This document shows positions 1 through 9,297 of a stretch of DNA of 64,000 bases, in pieces (position 1 is the stretch's first letter; each line of letters begins with the position of its first letter). The DNA comes from Prochlorococcus sp. RS04 (GTDB lineage Bacteria; Cyanobacteriota; Cyanobacteriia; PCC-6307; Cyanobiaceae): contig NZ_CP018346.1 of the NCBI RefSeq assembly GCF_001989455.1, positions 558,001 through 622,000 of the forward strand. Reading direction: 5' to 3'. The notes under the pieces were generated by a model, which was given only the letters and a program-made list of their open reading frames with translations, was not told where the DNA came from and ran no database searches. The translations under genes were made by a program, and so were the position numbers.

Positions 1-1
1 C

Positions 2-91
2 CAAGAAGATCTGATTCAATTCCAAGCAGTAAAGGAATGCTGGAAAATCAATAAACAAGGAATTTTTTCGAATCAGCCACAATTCAGTTGA
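2..91 (+). CDS. 3' end of an unidentified gene (partial)
   Basis: One forward frame is open from the window edge to a TGA at 89-91. It gives a 29-residue tail (QEDLIQFQAVKECW...) rich in Gln, Lys and Asn. The stop lies only 3 nt before the start of the carotenoid oxygenase gene, a spacing typical of co-transcribed genes here. The fragment is too short to assign to a family, so the product is unknown. Confidence 0.5.
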   Translation, partial: QEDLIQFQAVKECWKINKQGIFSNQPQFS

Positions 92-94
92 TTT

Positions 95-1612
95 TTGGCG
101 AAGATAGATAAAAGTAATTATTTTGTTGTGACTAATTTACAAGATAAAAAAATAAATAAAATTAAAAGCTTTAATAAAGAAGATTGGTCAAGTGCGTATC
201 AAAATGTAGAAAAGGAATTAACCAAGGAGCCTCTAAAAATTAGCAAAGGTGATAATATCAAAAATTTAAATGGAACATTATTAAGAAATGGACCAGGCAT
301 ATTAGAAAGAGGTGGACAATGGGTTCATCACCCATTTGACGGTGATGGAATGATCACATCCATAAAGTTCGAAAATGGTCAGCCGTTTTTAACAAATAGA
401 TTTGTTAAAACTAAAGGCTATTTGGAAGAAGAAAAAATAAATAAATTCATTTATAGAGGTGTTTTTGGGACACAAAAAAATGGAGGGATTTTAAATAATG
501 CATTAGATCTAAAATTTAAGAATATAGCTAATACTCATGTCGTTAAATTAGGAGATGAAATTCTCGCATTATGGGAAGCAGCCGGTCCACATGCAATGGA
601 TCCTGATAGTCTTGACACTATTGGTTTAACAACATTAAAAGGGGTACTCAAGCCTAACGAAGCATTCAGTGCCCATCCCAAAACAGACCTAAACTCGAAT
701 GCATCTTCAGAACTTTTAGTCACTTTTGGAGTACAAACCGGGCCAAAAAGTACCATTAGATTAATGGAATTTGATAATACTGGTACAAATTCTGGAGAGC
801 TCATTTTTGATAGAAAAGATACCTTTAATGGCTTTGCATTCCTTCATGATTTCGCAATTACAACTAATTGGGCAATATTTTTACAGAATGCTATTGATTT
901 CAATCCTCTTCCATTTGTAATGGGTCAAAGAGGAGCAGCACAATGTCTAAAGTCAAACCCAAATAAAAAGGCAAAGTTTTTTATCATCCCCAGAGAAAGT
1001 GGATTATTTAGAGGACAGCCTCCTTTAACAATAGATGCTCCAGAAGGATTCGTTTTTCATCATGTAAACGCATTTGAAAAAGATTCCAAAATCGTATTAG
1101 ATAGTATTTTTTATGATGATTTCCCATCAGTTGGTCCAGACGAGAATTTTAGAGATATTGACTTTGATAAATATCCAGAAGGAAAACTAAAAAGATCAAT
1201 TATCGATCTAAAGACAAAAACTTGTGAACTTGAAACTTTCAGTGAACAATGTTGTGAATTTGCTGTTGTTAATCCTAAAAACTTAGGATTAAAAGCAACT
1301 TTTAGTTGGATGGCAAGCACATCTCAAAAGCTGGGGAACGCTCCACTTCAAGCAATAAAAAAAATAAATTTAACTTCTAAGGAAGAGATTTCTTGGTCAG
1401 CAGGTCCAAGTGGATTTGTTAGTGAACCAATTATGGTTCCATCAGAAAACTCTTCACAAGAAGATGAGGGATTTTTATTTATACTTCTATGGAACGGAGA
1501 AAGAAGAGGAAGCGATTTAGTGATATTAGACGCAAAAGACTTAAAAGAATTAACTGTTTATGAATTACCCATTTCAATTCCTCATGGCCTTCATGGATCT
1601 TGGGTTAATTGA
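95..1612 (+). CDS. Carotenoid cleavage oxygenase (RPE65/ACO family)
   Basis: A 505-residue protein of the retinal pigment epithelial membrane protein/carotenoid oxygenase family. These are seven-bladed propeller enzymes that use Fe(II) held by four histidines to split a double bond of a carotenoid or apocarotenoid. Four suitably spaced histidines are visible: FSAHPKT (H194), FLHDFA (H251), FHHVNAF (about 322-323) and PHGLHG close to the C-terminus. The N-terminal LRNGPG and HPFDGDGM motifs also match the family. The length is normal. The start is TTG, 3 nt after the upstream stop. It converges with rdgB with 2 nt between stops. The exact substrate cannot be told from sequence; apocarotenoid cleavage to retinal is the activity known for the cyanobacterial ACO. 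Confidence 0.9.
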   Translation: MAKIDKSNYFVVTNLQDKKINKIKSFNKEDWSSAYQNVEKELTKEPLKISKGDNIKNLNGTLLRNGPGILERGGQWVHHPFDGDGMITSIKFENGQPFLTNRFVKTKGYLEEEKINKFIYRGVFGTQKNGGILNNALDLKFKNIANTHVVKLGDEILALWEAAGPHAMDPDSLDTIGLTTLKGVLKPNEAFSAHPKTDLNSNASSELLVTFGVQTGPKSTIRLMEFDNTGTNSGELIFDRKDTFNGFAFLHDFAITTNWAIFLQNAIDFNPLPFVMGQRGAAQCLKSNPNKKAKFFIIPRESGLFRGQPPLTIDAPEGFVFHHVNAFEKDSKIVLDSIFYDDFPSVGPDENFRDIDFDKYPEGKLKRSIIDLKTKTCELETFSEQCCEFAVVNPKNLGLKATFSWMASTSQKLGNAPLQAIKKINLTSKEEISWSAGPSGFVSEPIMVPSENSSQEDEGFLFILLWNGERRGSDLVILDAKDLKELTVYELPISIPHGLHGSWVN

Positions 1613-1614
1613 AT

Positions 1615-2190
1615 TTAAGCAAAAATTTCAATTAAATCTGGAATAATTTTTTTTAATGCTTTACCCCTATGACTACAAGAGTCTTTAATATCATTTTTCA
1701 TTTCTGCGAAAGTTAACCTGGTAGAACTCTCCTCAAAAATTGGGTCATACCCAAAACCACTTTTTCCTCTGGGGTTTAAAATAATATTGCCATGACATTT
1801 GGCCTCAGATTCAATAATCACTTCACCATTTGGGGAACAAACACAAATATTAGCAATAAAGAAAGCACTTCTATTTTGAACTCCATCAAGTTCTCTTAAA
1901 ACTCGTTCAATTCTCTTCTGATCATTTTCTGCATATCTTGATGAGTAAATGCCAGGCTTACCAGCTAGTGCTTCAATACAAATTCCTGAATCATCTGCTA
2001 TTGAAAAATTATTCGTTTTTCTCGAAACTTCACTCGCTTTTTTAATTGCATTATCTCTAAATGTCAGTCCATCCTCTTCAACATCTAATGATTCTGGCTG
2101 CAGTAACAATTTACAATTAACTCCAGCAAGCAATTTCTTATATTCTTCAATTTTACCTTTATTCTTACTAGCTAAATATAAATTTTTCAT
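1615..2190 (-). CDS. rdgB: RdgB/HAM1 non-canonical purine NTP pyrophosphatase
   Basis: A 191-residue house-cleaning enzyme that hydrolyses dITP, XTP and similar damaged nucleotides to monophosphates, keeping them out of DNA and RNA. The N-terminal LASKNKGKIEEY is the T/SxNxxK triphosphate-binding motif. DDSGICIEAL, FGYDPIF and SHRGKAL are the other family signatures. I chose the ATG at 2190 (MKNLYLAS) instead of a start 13 codons upstream, because the longer form adds a basic, non-conserved stretch that overlaps the preceding mutase gene. With this start the gap to the mutase stop is 2 nt, so the two are probably one transcript. Confidence 0.92.
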   Translation of the reverse strand: MKNLYLASKNKGKIEEYKKLLAGVNCKLLLQPESLDVEEDGLTFRDNAIKKASEVSRKTNNFSIADDSGICIEALAGKPGIYSSRYAENDQKRIERVLRELDGVQNRSAFFIANICVCSPNGEVIIESEAKCHGNIILNPRGKSGFGYDPIFEESSTRLTFAEMKNDIKDSCSHRGKALKKIIPDLIEIFA

Positions 2191-2192
2191 CC

Positions 2193-3647
2193 TTATTTTT
2201 CTGCCATATTTATAAATTCTTGACCCCACTCTAATACCTCAATTAGATAAGATTCTTTTGGTGCTTCACAATATAACCTTAAAAGAGGTTCCGTTCCTGA
2301 AAACCTAAACAAAAGCCAAAAATTTTTATCAATTCTCAACTTTATTCCATCGATTTTTGAGATACTTTTTAATTTGTGATTATTAATATTCTCAGGAATA
2401 TTATCTATGATAAATTCTTTTACGTTATTTTTTTCTGACTGATTTGGAAATTTAATATCAATTCTTTTATAAAAACTTGGCCCAAAATCTTCTTGGATTT
2501 CATCTAAGGTTTTATATAAATATTGAGATTTTTCAGCAATTCCATTTAATAAAACCATCGCTGCATATAGAGCATCTCTTTCAGGCATAAAGTCACCAAA
2601 ACCAACTCCCCCAGATTCCTCCCCCCCAATAAATATTTTTTCTTTGATCATTTTTTCAGCAATATATTTAAATCCAACTGGAAGTTCAAAAACATCTCTA
2701 TTTTGACTCTCTGATATATTTTTAATAATATCTGAACCACTAACAGTCTTTAAAACTGGATAAGAATTATTTTTAATTTCGCCCAAATAGCTAATAAAGT
2801 ATGGGAGTAAATCTTGAGTACTAGAGTATCTTCCTTTTTCATCAATTGCCGCAATTCTATCACCATCACCATCAAATATAATTCCTAAAGTTTTCACTTC
2901 ATTTGTTGAATTTTTCATTAGTGTTTGTTTTAGATCATCTGCATAATTCAAAAGAGGTTCAGGAGGGTTCCCTCCAAAAAAAGGATCAGCTTCTTTCCTG
3001 ATTTCTGAAATAACTTCTAAATCATTAGAAGCAAAAATCTCAGCCATACAATTTGCAGCAGAACCATGCATAGAATCTACAAAAATTCTCAATTTCATTT
3101 TTTTTAATCTCTTGGAAATATAGTCAATATCAAAAAGGGATCTAATTCTATCTAAATGAAATTTCTTAATATCTACCAATTTATTAACACCATCTATTTT
3201 TTCAATTGAATGTCCAAGCATTAATCTTTTTTCAACTTCACTTGTAAAAGATTCGTCAACAGAACATCCATTAAAGCTCTTTATTTTCAGACCTAGCCAA
3301 TTATATGGATTATGACTCGCTGTAATTACTAACGCTCCAAGACAGCCAACTTCTTTGGCATAAAAACTACAAGAGGGTGTTGTAACAAAGCTATCAGATA
3401 AGATCGCTTCGAAACCACATCCTCTTACAAAAGGCACTATTTGCTTGGCGAATTCACAAGCCATGAATCTGCGATCATATCCAATAATAATTTTCTTTGA
3501 ATTAACTTCTTTATAGTATTGATAATGCAACTCCTGACATGAAGCGACAACAACTCTTGAAAGATTCGACAGGTTAAAGTCAAAACCAATAATTCCTCTC
3601 CAACCATCAGTTCCAAATTTTATCTTGTCTAATTTATAAGCTGTCAA
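2193..3647 (-). CDS. Phosphoglucomutase/phosphomannomutase
   Basis: A 484-residue alpha-D-phosphohexomutase that interconverts hexose 1- and 6-phosphates, feeding glycogen, sugar-nucleotide and polysaccharide synthesis. The phosphoserine loop TASHNPYNW lies at residues 109-117 (Ser111). The Mg-binding loop FDGDGDRI, the sugar-binding GGEESGG and the C-terminal phosphate loop FSGTEPLLR follow in the usual order. The start is TTG at 3647, with no upstream ATG in frame. It is divergent from the TM0106-type nuclease across an 80-nt spacer. A second, different mutase (glmM) lies at 35.1 kb. Whether this one prefers glucose or mannose is not visible. Confidence 0.9.
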   Translation of the reverse strand: MTAYKLDKIKFGTDGWRGIIGFDFNLSNLSRVVVASCQELHYQYYKEVNSKKIIIGYDRRFMACEFAKQIVPFVRGCGFEAILSDSFVTTPSCSFYAKEVGCLGALVITASHNPYNWLGLKIKSFNGCSVDESFTSEVEKRLMLGHSIEKIDGVNKLVDIKKFHLDRIRSLFDIDYISKRLKKMKLRIFVDSMHGSAANCMAEIFASNDLEVISEIRKEADPFFGGNPPEPLLNYADDLKQTLMKNSTNEVKTLGIIFDGDGDRIAAIDEKGRYSSTQDLLPYFISYLGEIKNNSYPVLKTVSGSDIIKNISESQNRDVFELPVGFKYIAEKMIKEKIFIGGEESGGVGFGDFMPERDALYAAMVLLNGIAEKSQYLYKTLDEIQEDFGPSFYKRIDIKFPNQSEKNNVKEFIIDNIPENINNHKLKSISKIDGIKLRIDKNFWLLFRFSGTEPLLRLYCEAPKESYLIEVLEWGQEFINMAEK

Positions 3648-3727
3648 ATTTAAAATTTCCTTGAATTCTTCTAATTATCTATAATAATTTATATGAGTAA
3701 ATTTTAAAACCGCCCTTAAAAAATAAT

Positions 3728-5146
3728 TTGAATTCTCTTCATTTAAAAAGTTTTACAAGATGTAAAAGAAAAGCATGGCTCGATTTTAAGGGTAAAAAAT
3801 CTTATGAAGTTTGGTCTCCCCATAAAGCTATAGATAAAATTAATCAGTTTAAAATTTTCTCTGAATTTTGTAATGGTGAAATATATACAGGATTAAAAGC
3901 CTGCGAAAATGGCTATCAAGGGGTAATTGGATTAAAAATCAAAGGGAATCTTTTCCAAAATATAGACGCAGAAATACGTCCACAATTACTTGTAAAGACT
4001 AAAGGTAAAAGTAAATGGGGAGAATATAAATATTTACCTGCTGTTTATAAGTTAGGCCACAAAACAACAAAAGAACATTTATTCGACTTAGCTTTTAGTT
4101 CTATGCTGTTGGAATCATTTCAAGAATCTAAAATTGATAAAGGATTAGTAATTTCAACTTTTTATAAAAAAGTTAAAGTTGAAGAAATTTATTTAAATAA
4201 AAAATTAAGAAAAAAAGTTTTAAATGTTTTATTAAATTTGAATGAATGCTTGGGGGGATCAATACCAGAAATAACTCAAGATAGAAAAAAATGTACTATT
4301 TGTTCCTGGCAAAAATTTTGTGATAGAGAAGCAAAAGAAAATGGATATCTAACAGATATAGATGGAATAGGGCCTAAAACGGCCTCATTACTCAAATCAA
4401 AAGGAATAATTAATACCCAAACATTAGCTTCGTATAACGAAAAACAACTTGGCGAGAAATTATCTCAATTCAACGATCAAAAGAATGAAAAAGCGTCCAA
4501 ATTTGTAAAGCAAGCACAAGCATATATCTACGGAGAACCATATTTCATTTCTAATAAAAATAATACTAACGAACTACTAGAAAAAACATGTTCGGGATTT
4601 TATATATTTGATATTGAGTCAAACCCAGATGAAAAGCATGATTTTTTATATGGATTTTTAAAAGTAAATAATTTGTCTATAAAAAAAGAAGATCTTATTT
4701 ATGAACCAATCTTAAATCTTAAAAACAATAAAGGAGAATCTTACAGGCAAATTATTGAAATACTTTTTTCACAAAAGGAATGGCCAGTTTTACATTACGG
4801 AGAAACTGAAAAAATATCAATAATTAATATTGCTAAAAACCTAAATTTTAGTGATCAAGAAATTGATTCACTTGCCTCAAGATTTATTGACTTACATACC
4901 TTAATAAGAAAGTCTTGGATATTACCACTAAAAAACTATGGCTTAAAAACTGTTTCTAATTGGCTTGGGTTCGAATGGTTGCAGAAAAATGTAAGTGGCT
5001 CGAAAGCACTTTATTGGTGGATTCAATATCAAATTACAGAAAACCAAATATTTTTAAAAAAAATTATCCAATATAACAAAGATGATTGTTTAGCTACTCT
5101 AAAAATTGCAGAATATTTAATCAAAGATCAATTAAAGAAAAATTGA
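3728..5146 (+). CDS. RecB-like nuclease, TM0106 family, with RNase H-like C-terminus
   Basis: A 472-residue protein in three parts. The N-terminal half resembles Cas4/AddB-type PD-(D/E)XK nucleases: one Cys near the start (FTRCKRKAW, C12) and three downstream (CTICSWQKFC; C189, C192, C198) make a likely Fe-S cluster set. A helix-hairpin-helix (DIDGIGPKTASLL, about 211-223) follows. The C-terminus is an RNase H/exonuclease-like domain (IFDIES and KDDCLATL supply acidic residues). The start is TTG. It overlaps the convergent ygfZ-like gene by 15 nt. The family is annotated in many cyanobacteria, but its cellular role is not established. Repair of DNA ends is an inference. Confidence 0.8.
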   Translation: MNSLHLKSFTRCKRKAWLDFKGKKSYEVWSPHKAIDKINQFKIFSEFCNGEIYTGLKACENGYQGVIGLKIKGNLFQNIDAEIRPQLLVKTKGKSKWGEYKYLPAVYKLGHKTTKEHLFDLAFSSMLLESFQESKIDKGLVISTFYKKVKVEEIYLNKKLRKKVLNVLLNLNECLGGSIPEITQDRKKCTICSWQKFCDREAKENGYLTDIDGIGPKTASLLKSKGIINTQTLASYNEKQLGEKLSQFNDQKNEKASKFVKQAQAYIYGEPYFISNKNNTNELLEKTCSGFYIFDIESNPDEKHDFLYGFLKVNNLSIKKEDLIYEPILNLKNNKGESYRQIIEILFSQKEWPVLHYGETEKISIINIAKNLNFSDQEIDSLASRFIDLHTLIRKSWILPLKNYGLKTVSNWLGFEWLQKNVSGSKALYWWIQYQITENQIFLKKIIQYNKDDCLATLKIAEYLIKDQLKKN

Positions 5147-5968
5147 TCCAACAGATTTATTGATAATAATTTTTCCAAAAATTTCTGAAAAAAAATAATT
5201 TCCTTCCTCTAAATATTTTCTTTTTATCATTGCTAAACCTTTTATTTGAGAATCTGATATAAAAAAACTAGTGATTTTGCCTACAGAAATATCCTTAGCA
5301 GAATTTATATATAAATTTTTATCTTCAACGTCTAAATTCAAATTAGATTCTAATGATTTCCAAGTTCTTATTTCCTGTTTTAAAGAAGAAACATTTTTTA
5401 TTTTTGACATTGTTTCTTGCCCTAAATAACAACCTTTATTAAAATCTATAAGATCTTTTAATCCAAGCTCAAGAGGATTATTTTTTCCGTTTATTTCCAT
5501 TCCTAATGAGGGTATTGCCTGATTAATCTTCCAAAGTTTTAAATCATTGGGATTTAGTAAATTTAGTTTGTATTTATATATTTCAAATTCTTTATCTTCT
5601 TTTTTGAAGAAAATAGGCTGGCAAGTTCTCCATGAACTTGATTCATCAATTTCCTGAATTCTATTTATTATGAAAGGTTCACTTAGAAATACATCATCCA
5701 CTGGAAAAATAATTTGATTAAAGTAATTAATTATTTCATTAGTGTTACCCGCCAAAATAATTACTTCTAATTTTCTTTCTAAAAAAATAATTTCAATTAA
5801 TGACCTTAGAATTCCATTTGGAGTTAACCAACAAGTTTTGATAACTTTATTTTCTGAATCAAGAATATTACCTGTTGTTATTCCATTCAAAAATTTTCTG
5901 GCATCTTTTCCAGTAATAGAAAAACAATCAAATTTTTCAAGCCAAAAATTTTTTTTTATATCTTGCAT
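5132..5968 (-). CDS. ygfZ: Folate-binding YgfZ/GcvT-like protein
   Basis: A 278-residue protein of the YgfZ/IBA57 group, relatives of the glycine-cleavage T-protein that assist repair or assembly of certain Fe-S enzymes using folate. The diagnostic motif appears as DFNKGCYLGQETMSK (K-G-C-Y-x-G-Q-E). The N-terminal FSITGKDARKFLNGITTGN is the usual folate-domain start. It lies 10 nt downstream of pyrE on the same strand, so the two are likely co-transcribed. Its 3' end overlaps the convergent nuclease gene by 15 nt. Confidence 0.88.
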   Translation of the reverse strand: MQDIKKNFWLEKFDCFSITGKDARKFLNGITTGNILDSENKVIKTCWLTPNGILRSLIEIIFLERKLEVIILAGNTNEIINYFNQIIFPVDDVFLSEPFIINRIQEIDESSSWRTCQPIFFKKEDKEFEIYKYKLNLLNPNDLKLWKINQAIPSLGMEINGKNNPLELGLKDLIDFNKGCYLGQETMSKIKNVSSLKQEIRTWKSLESNLNLDVEDKNLYINSAKDISVGKITSFFISDSQIKGLAMIKRKYLEEGNYFFSEIFGKIIINKSVGSIFL

Positions 5969-5978
5969 TTTGAAATAA

Positions 5979-6539
5979 TTATAAAAAATCTTTTATTGTA
6001 AAAAGACTCTTTAATTTAACATTTTCATCTTCAAGGGCTTCTAATCCCCCTTCTTGCCTATCAACTATAGACAAAACTTCCTCAACAATATAATTATTTT
6101 CGCGTAACTTTTTTATTGCTTTTATCACTGAACCAGCAGTTGTTACGACATCCTCTAAAACAGTTACCAAAGTTCCTTCCTCTAATGTAGGACCCTCTAT
6201 TCCAGCTTTGGTACCGTATTGTTTTATTTCTTTCCGAATTATTAAACCATTAAGTCCTAAGCCTTGCGAAGCTGCTTTGACGATTAATCCGCTTACAAGA
6301 GGATCTGCACCTAAAGTCAAGCCTGCAACAGTTTTTGACCTTGAGTCCTTTAACTCTAAAAACAAATCACTTATTAAATTTAAGCCTTGGCCATTTAATG
6401 ATACCGGTTTACAATTCAAGTAATGACTGCTTTTTTTCCCTGAAGATAAAGTGAAGTTTCCTTTCTTGTAAGATTTTTCAATTAACTGTGTTAATAATTT
6501 TGTCTTATTTAGATCATACTTTTCAGAAAAATTTCCCAT
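5979..6539 (-). CDS. pyrE: Orotate phosphoribosyltransferase
   Basis: A 186-residue enzyme of pyrimidine synthesis that joins orotate to PRPP, giving orotidine 5'-monophosphate. The PRPP-binding motif [18 protein letters not shown] is intact, with two acidic residues before the TTAGS loop. [16 protein letters not shown] is the usual N-terminal substrate loop. The ATG start is clear. It heads a probable two-gene unit with the YgfZ-like gene. Another pyrimidine gene, pyrB, is at 44 kb, so the pathway is scattered. Confidence 0.95.
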   Translation of the reverse strand: MGNFSEKYDLNKTKLLTQLIEKSYKKGNFTLSSGKKSSHYLNCKPVSLNGQGLNLISDLFLELKDSRSKTVAGLTLGADPLVSGLIVKAASQGLGLNGLIIRKEIKQYGTKAGIEGPTLEEGTLVTVLEDVVTTAGSVIKAIKKLRENNYIVEEVLSIVDRQEGGLEALEDENVKLKSLFTIKDFL

Positions 6540-6680
6540 TAGTAAAAGTTAAATTTATATTTAAAGATTAGAAGAAAAAAAAGAAATCTCACAAAAACTT
6601 CCTAATAAGGTGTTTTTTGAAATATTATTTTTATATTGTATATTGAAATTCAATGTAATTAAAATTACATAAATTCCCTT

Positions 6681-6753
6681 GGGGGTGTAGCAATCTGGTG
6701 AATGCACCAAACTCATAATTTGGCTAAGGCGAGTTCGATCCTCGCCACCCCCA
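6681..6753 (+). tRNA. trnM: tRNA with CAU anticodon (probably elongator tRNA-Met)
   Basis: A complete 73-nt cloverleaf. The acceptor stem GGGGGTG pairs with CACCCCC and is followed by discriminator A. The anticodon stem CCAAA/TTTGG encloses loop CTCATAA with CAT at 6714-6716. The T stem is GCGAG/CTCGC with loop TTCGATC. No CCA is encoded. A CAU anticodon can be elongator Met, initiator Met or lysidine-modified Ile2. The first acceptor pair is a normal G-C, which argues against initiator. Met versus Ile2 cannot be settled by eye. Confidence 0.9.
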
Positions 6754-6771
6754 TTATTTATTTGTCATTGA

Positions 6772-8040
6772 ATGAAAATAACTCTTCTTTTATTTCTTTT
6801 ATTTCTACCAGCTTTTTTCGCAGCGAGTGAACTCTCTTTTTTATTAATAAGGCCAAGTAAAGTTTTAAGGTTAATAGAAGAAAAAAAGAAAGGAGCATTT
6901 TCAATTTTAAAAATTCAAAAACGTTTTAGATCTTCACTAATTGCTTCTCAATTTGGAGTAACAATTTCATTAATTGCAATTGGATGGCTTAGCAATAACA
7001 TTGCTAAGGATTATTGGAAAAGCAATATTTTATCAAATAGATTTTATGATCTTCTATTGTTTTTATTTGTTGTTTTAGTTGTTACTCTCGTTTCCGGACT
7101 AATTCCTAAAGCTTTAGTAATTAACAATCCACAATCTGCTGCATTAAGGCTTACAACAATATTTGATGCCGTGAGAAAAGCCATGAATCCTATAGTGAAA
7201 ACAATAGAATTCTTTGCTAGCGCCTGTTTAGGCTTGTTCAATTTAAATAACAAATGGGATTCTTTAAACTCGGGTTTATCAGCTGGAGAATTAGAAACTC
7301 TTATAGAAACAGATAACGTAACAGGTTTAAAACCAGATGAGAAGAATATTCTTGAAGGAGTTTTTGCTTTAAAAGATACACAGGTTAAAGAAGTAATGAT
7401 TCCAAGATCTGAAATGGTAACTTTGCCAAAAAATATAACCTTTTCAGAACTAATGAAACAAGTAGATAAAACTCGACATGCTCGCTTCTTTGTGATTGGT
7501 GAGTCTTTAGATGATGTATTAGGTGTATTAGATTTACGTTATCTAGCTAAGCCAATATCAAAAGGTGAAATGGAAGCCGATACATTATTAGAGCCATTCC
7601 TTTTACCAGTAACAAAAATAATAGAAACATGTTCACTAGCAGAAATATTTCCAATAGTAAGAGACTACAACCCCTTCTTACTAGTAGTTGATGAACACGG
7701 GGGAACAGAAGGACTAATAACTGCAGCTGATCTAAATGGCGAAATAGTTGGAGAGGAAATGCTCAATAATAAAATCTTTTCAGATATAAGAATGTTAGAT
7801 AATTTCTCTAAAAAATGGTCAATAGCTGGAAAATCAGAAATTGTTGAAATCAATAAAAAGATAGGATGTTCAATTCCAGAAGGGACTGATTATCATACTC
7901 TTGCTGGATTTATGTTAGAAAAATTTCAAATGGTTCCAAAAATTGGCGACGTTTTAGATTTTAGTAATATTAAATTTGAAGTTATTTCAATGTCAGGCCC
8001 AAAAATTGATCGTGTTAAAATAATTCTTCCCAAAAGCTAA
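6772..8040 (+). CDS. CNNM/CorC-type membrane protein with CBS pair
   Basis: A 422-residue protein with the HlyC/CorC architecture. An N-terminal DUF21 membrane domain (about 1-150, with hydrophobic segments at roughly 1-25, 55-75, 90-115 and 130-155) is followed by a CBS-domain pair (about 200-330; VMIPRSEMV and DEHGGTEGLI are characteristic). A C-terminal CorC/transporter-associated domain (about 340-420) completes it. Members are linked to Mg2+/Co2+ export or homeostasis. It begins 18 nt after the CAU tRNA. The old label 'hemolysin' for this family is not supported as a function. Confidence 0.85.
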   Translation: MKITLLLFLLFLPAFFAASELSFLLIRPSKVLRLIEEKKKGAFSILKIQKRFRSSLIASQFGVTISLIAIGWLSNNIAKDYWKSNILSNRFYDLLLFLFVVLVVTLVSGLIPKALVINNPQSAALRLTTIFDAVRKAMNPIVKTIEFFASACLGLFNLNNKWDSLNSGLSAGELETLIETDNVTGLKPDEKNILEGVFALKDTQVKEVMIPRSEMVTLPKNITFSELMKQVDKTRHARFFVIGESLDDVLGVLDLRYLAKPISKGEMEADTLLEPFLLPVTKIIETCSLAEIFPIVRDYNPFLLVVDEHGGTEGLITAADLNGEIVGEEMLNNKIFSDIRMLDNFSKKWSIAGKSEIVEINKKIGCSIPEGTDYHTLAGFMLEKFQMVPKIGDVLDFSNIKFEVISMSGPKIDRVKIILPKS

Positions 8041-8090
8041 ATGTGACTCCCCATAGAGGATAATGATAATTAATATATGGATTTGAAATT

Positions 8091-9095
8091 ATGCAACCAA
8101 CCTCATCACCAGTAAAGGTTGGAGTCATAGGTATAGGAAATATGGGCTGGCATCATGCTCGAGTACTCAGTTTACTCAAAGATGCGAATCTCATTGGAGT
8201 AGCAGATCCAAATGAGGAGAGAGGTAAATTAGCTATTGAACAATTTCAATGTGAATGGTTCAAAGATTATAAAGACCTAATTCCAAAAGTTGATGCTATC
8301 TGCATCGCTGTGCCTACACTACTTCATCAAAAAGTAGGACTAGATTGTCTCAATGGAGGAACTAACGTACTCATCGAAAAACCAATTGCAGCTAACGAGT
8401 TAGAAGCACAATCCTTAATAGAGGCCGCTAATGCAAGTAACTGTCTATTACAAGTTGGTCATATTGAGAGATTTAATCCTGCTTTTAGGGAATTAAATAA
8501 AATAGTACATAATGAAGAAATTGTTGTTTTAGAGGCAAGGAGGCATAGTCCTAATGCAGACAGAGCAAATGATGTATCCGTAGTTATGGATTTAATGATT
8601 CATGACATTGACCTTGTTTTGGAGCTTGTAAACTCAAAAATACAAAAATTAGCAGCTGTTGGAGGCAGAAATAGCGAAGGATTAATAGATTATGTCAATG
8701 CTACTTTAGTTTTTAAAAATAATGTTATTGCAAGCTTAACGGCCAGCAAAATGAGTCACAAAAAAATTAGAAGTTTAAGTGCTCACTGTCAAAATGGGTT
8801 AGTAGAAACTGATTTCCTAAATCACTCCTTACAAATCCATAGAAAGTCTCATGAATCATATACTGCAGAACATGGCGAATTAGTTTATAGAAATGACGGA
8901 TATGTTGAAGAAGTTAGCACAACCTCCATTGAACCTCTATATGCGGAACTGGAGCATTTTCTTAAATGTGTTCAAGGCAAAGAAATTCCTGAGGTAGATG
9001 GTGAGCAAGCCTCAAGAGCTTTAAAAATTGCTGATTTTATAGAGTGTGCTGTAGAAAATTCTGGAGATGCGATTTTACTTGAAAATCCTTTCTAA
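8091..9095 (+). CDS. Gfo/Idh/MocA family NAD(P)-dependent oxidoreductase
   Basis: A 334-residue sugar-type dehydrogenase. The N-terminal Rossmann motif VGVIGIGNMGWHHARVL (about 9-25), EKPIA (the catalytic Lys region, about 97) and MIHDIDLVLEL (the conserved HDxD-type motif of the C-terminal domain) are visible. The closest general likeness is to nucleotide-sugar 3-dehydrogenases of the WlbA type. The substrate cannot be read from the sequence, and there are no polysaccharide genes next to it to help. It starts with ATG 50 nt after the CorC-type gene. Confidence 0.85.
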   Translation: MQPTSSPVKVGVIGIGNMGWHHARVLSLLKDANLIGVADPNEERGKLAIEQFQCEWFKDYKDLIPKVDAICIAVPTLLHQKVGLDCLNGGTNVLIEKPIAANELEAQSLIEAANASNCLLQVGHIERFNPAFRELNKIVHNEEIVVLEARRHSPNADRANDVSVVMDLMIHDIDLVLELVNSKIQKLAAVGGRNSEGLIDYVNATLVFKNNVIASLTASKMSHKKIRSLSAHCQNGLVETDFLNHSLQIHRKSHESYTAEHGELVYRNDGYVEEVSTTSIEPLYAELEHFLKCVQGKEIPEVDGEQASRALKIADFIECAVENSGDAILLENPF

Positions 9096-9121
9096 TGCGG
9101 GCAATCTAAACTAAAAGAATT

Positions 9122-9262
9122 TTATTTAAATCCAACTGCAGCTTGCCAAACAAATACCAACAAAAAGAAAAATAAAGGAATAAGTGGAAGAACATCAACA
9201 GTAGGAGCAAAGGCCTTGTAAGCCTCAGGCAATTCAGCGAATGTATTAAGTAGAATGAGCAC
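9122..9262 (-). CDS. psbK: Photosystem II reaction centre protein K
   Basis: A 46-residue ORF read on the minus strand. The translation starts (GTG) [17 protein letters not shown], continues with [12 protein letters not shown], and ends [10 protein letters not shown], which is PsbK. The mature protein normally begins after a short leader; the single transmembrane helix is the [10 protein letters not shown] part. A stop codon lies six codons upstream of the GTG in frame and no ATG is available, so GTG is the start. It lies 35 nt downstream of tgt on the same strand, suggesting a tgt-psbK transcript. Confidence 0.92.
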   Translation of the reverse strand: MLILLNTFAELPEAYKAFAPTVDVLPLIPLFFFLLVFVWQAAVGFK

Positions 9263-9297
9263 CTTTTTTGATAATTTAATTTAATTATGTTAAGACG

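Noticed and set aside
6681-6753. Assigning the CAU tRNA as initiator tRNA
   Set aside because: Initiator tRNAs have an unpaired first acceptor position and three G-C pairs in the anticodon stem. This one has a paired G-C at position 1 and stem CCAAA/TTTGG.
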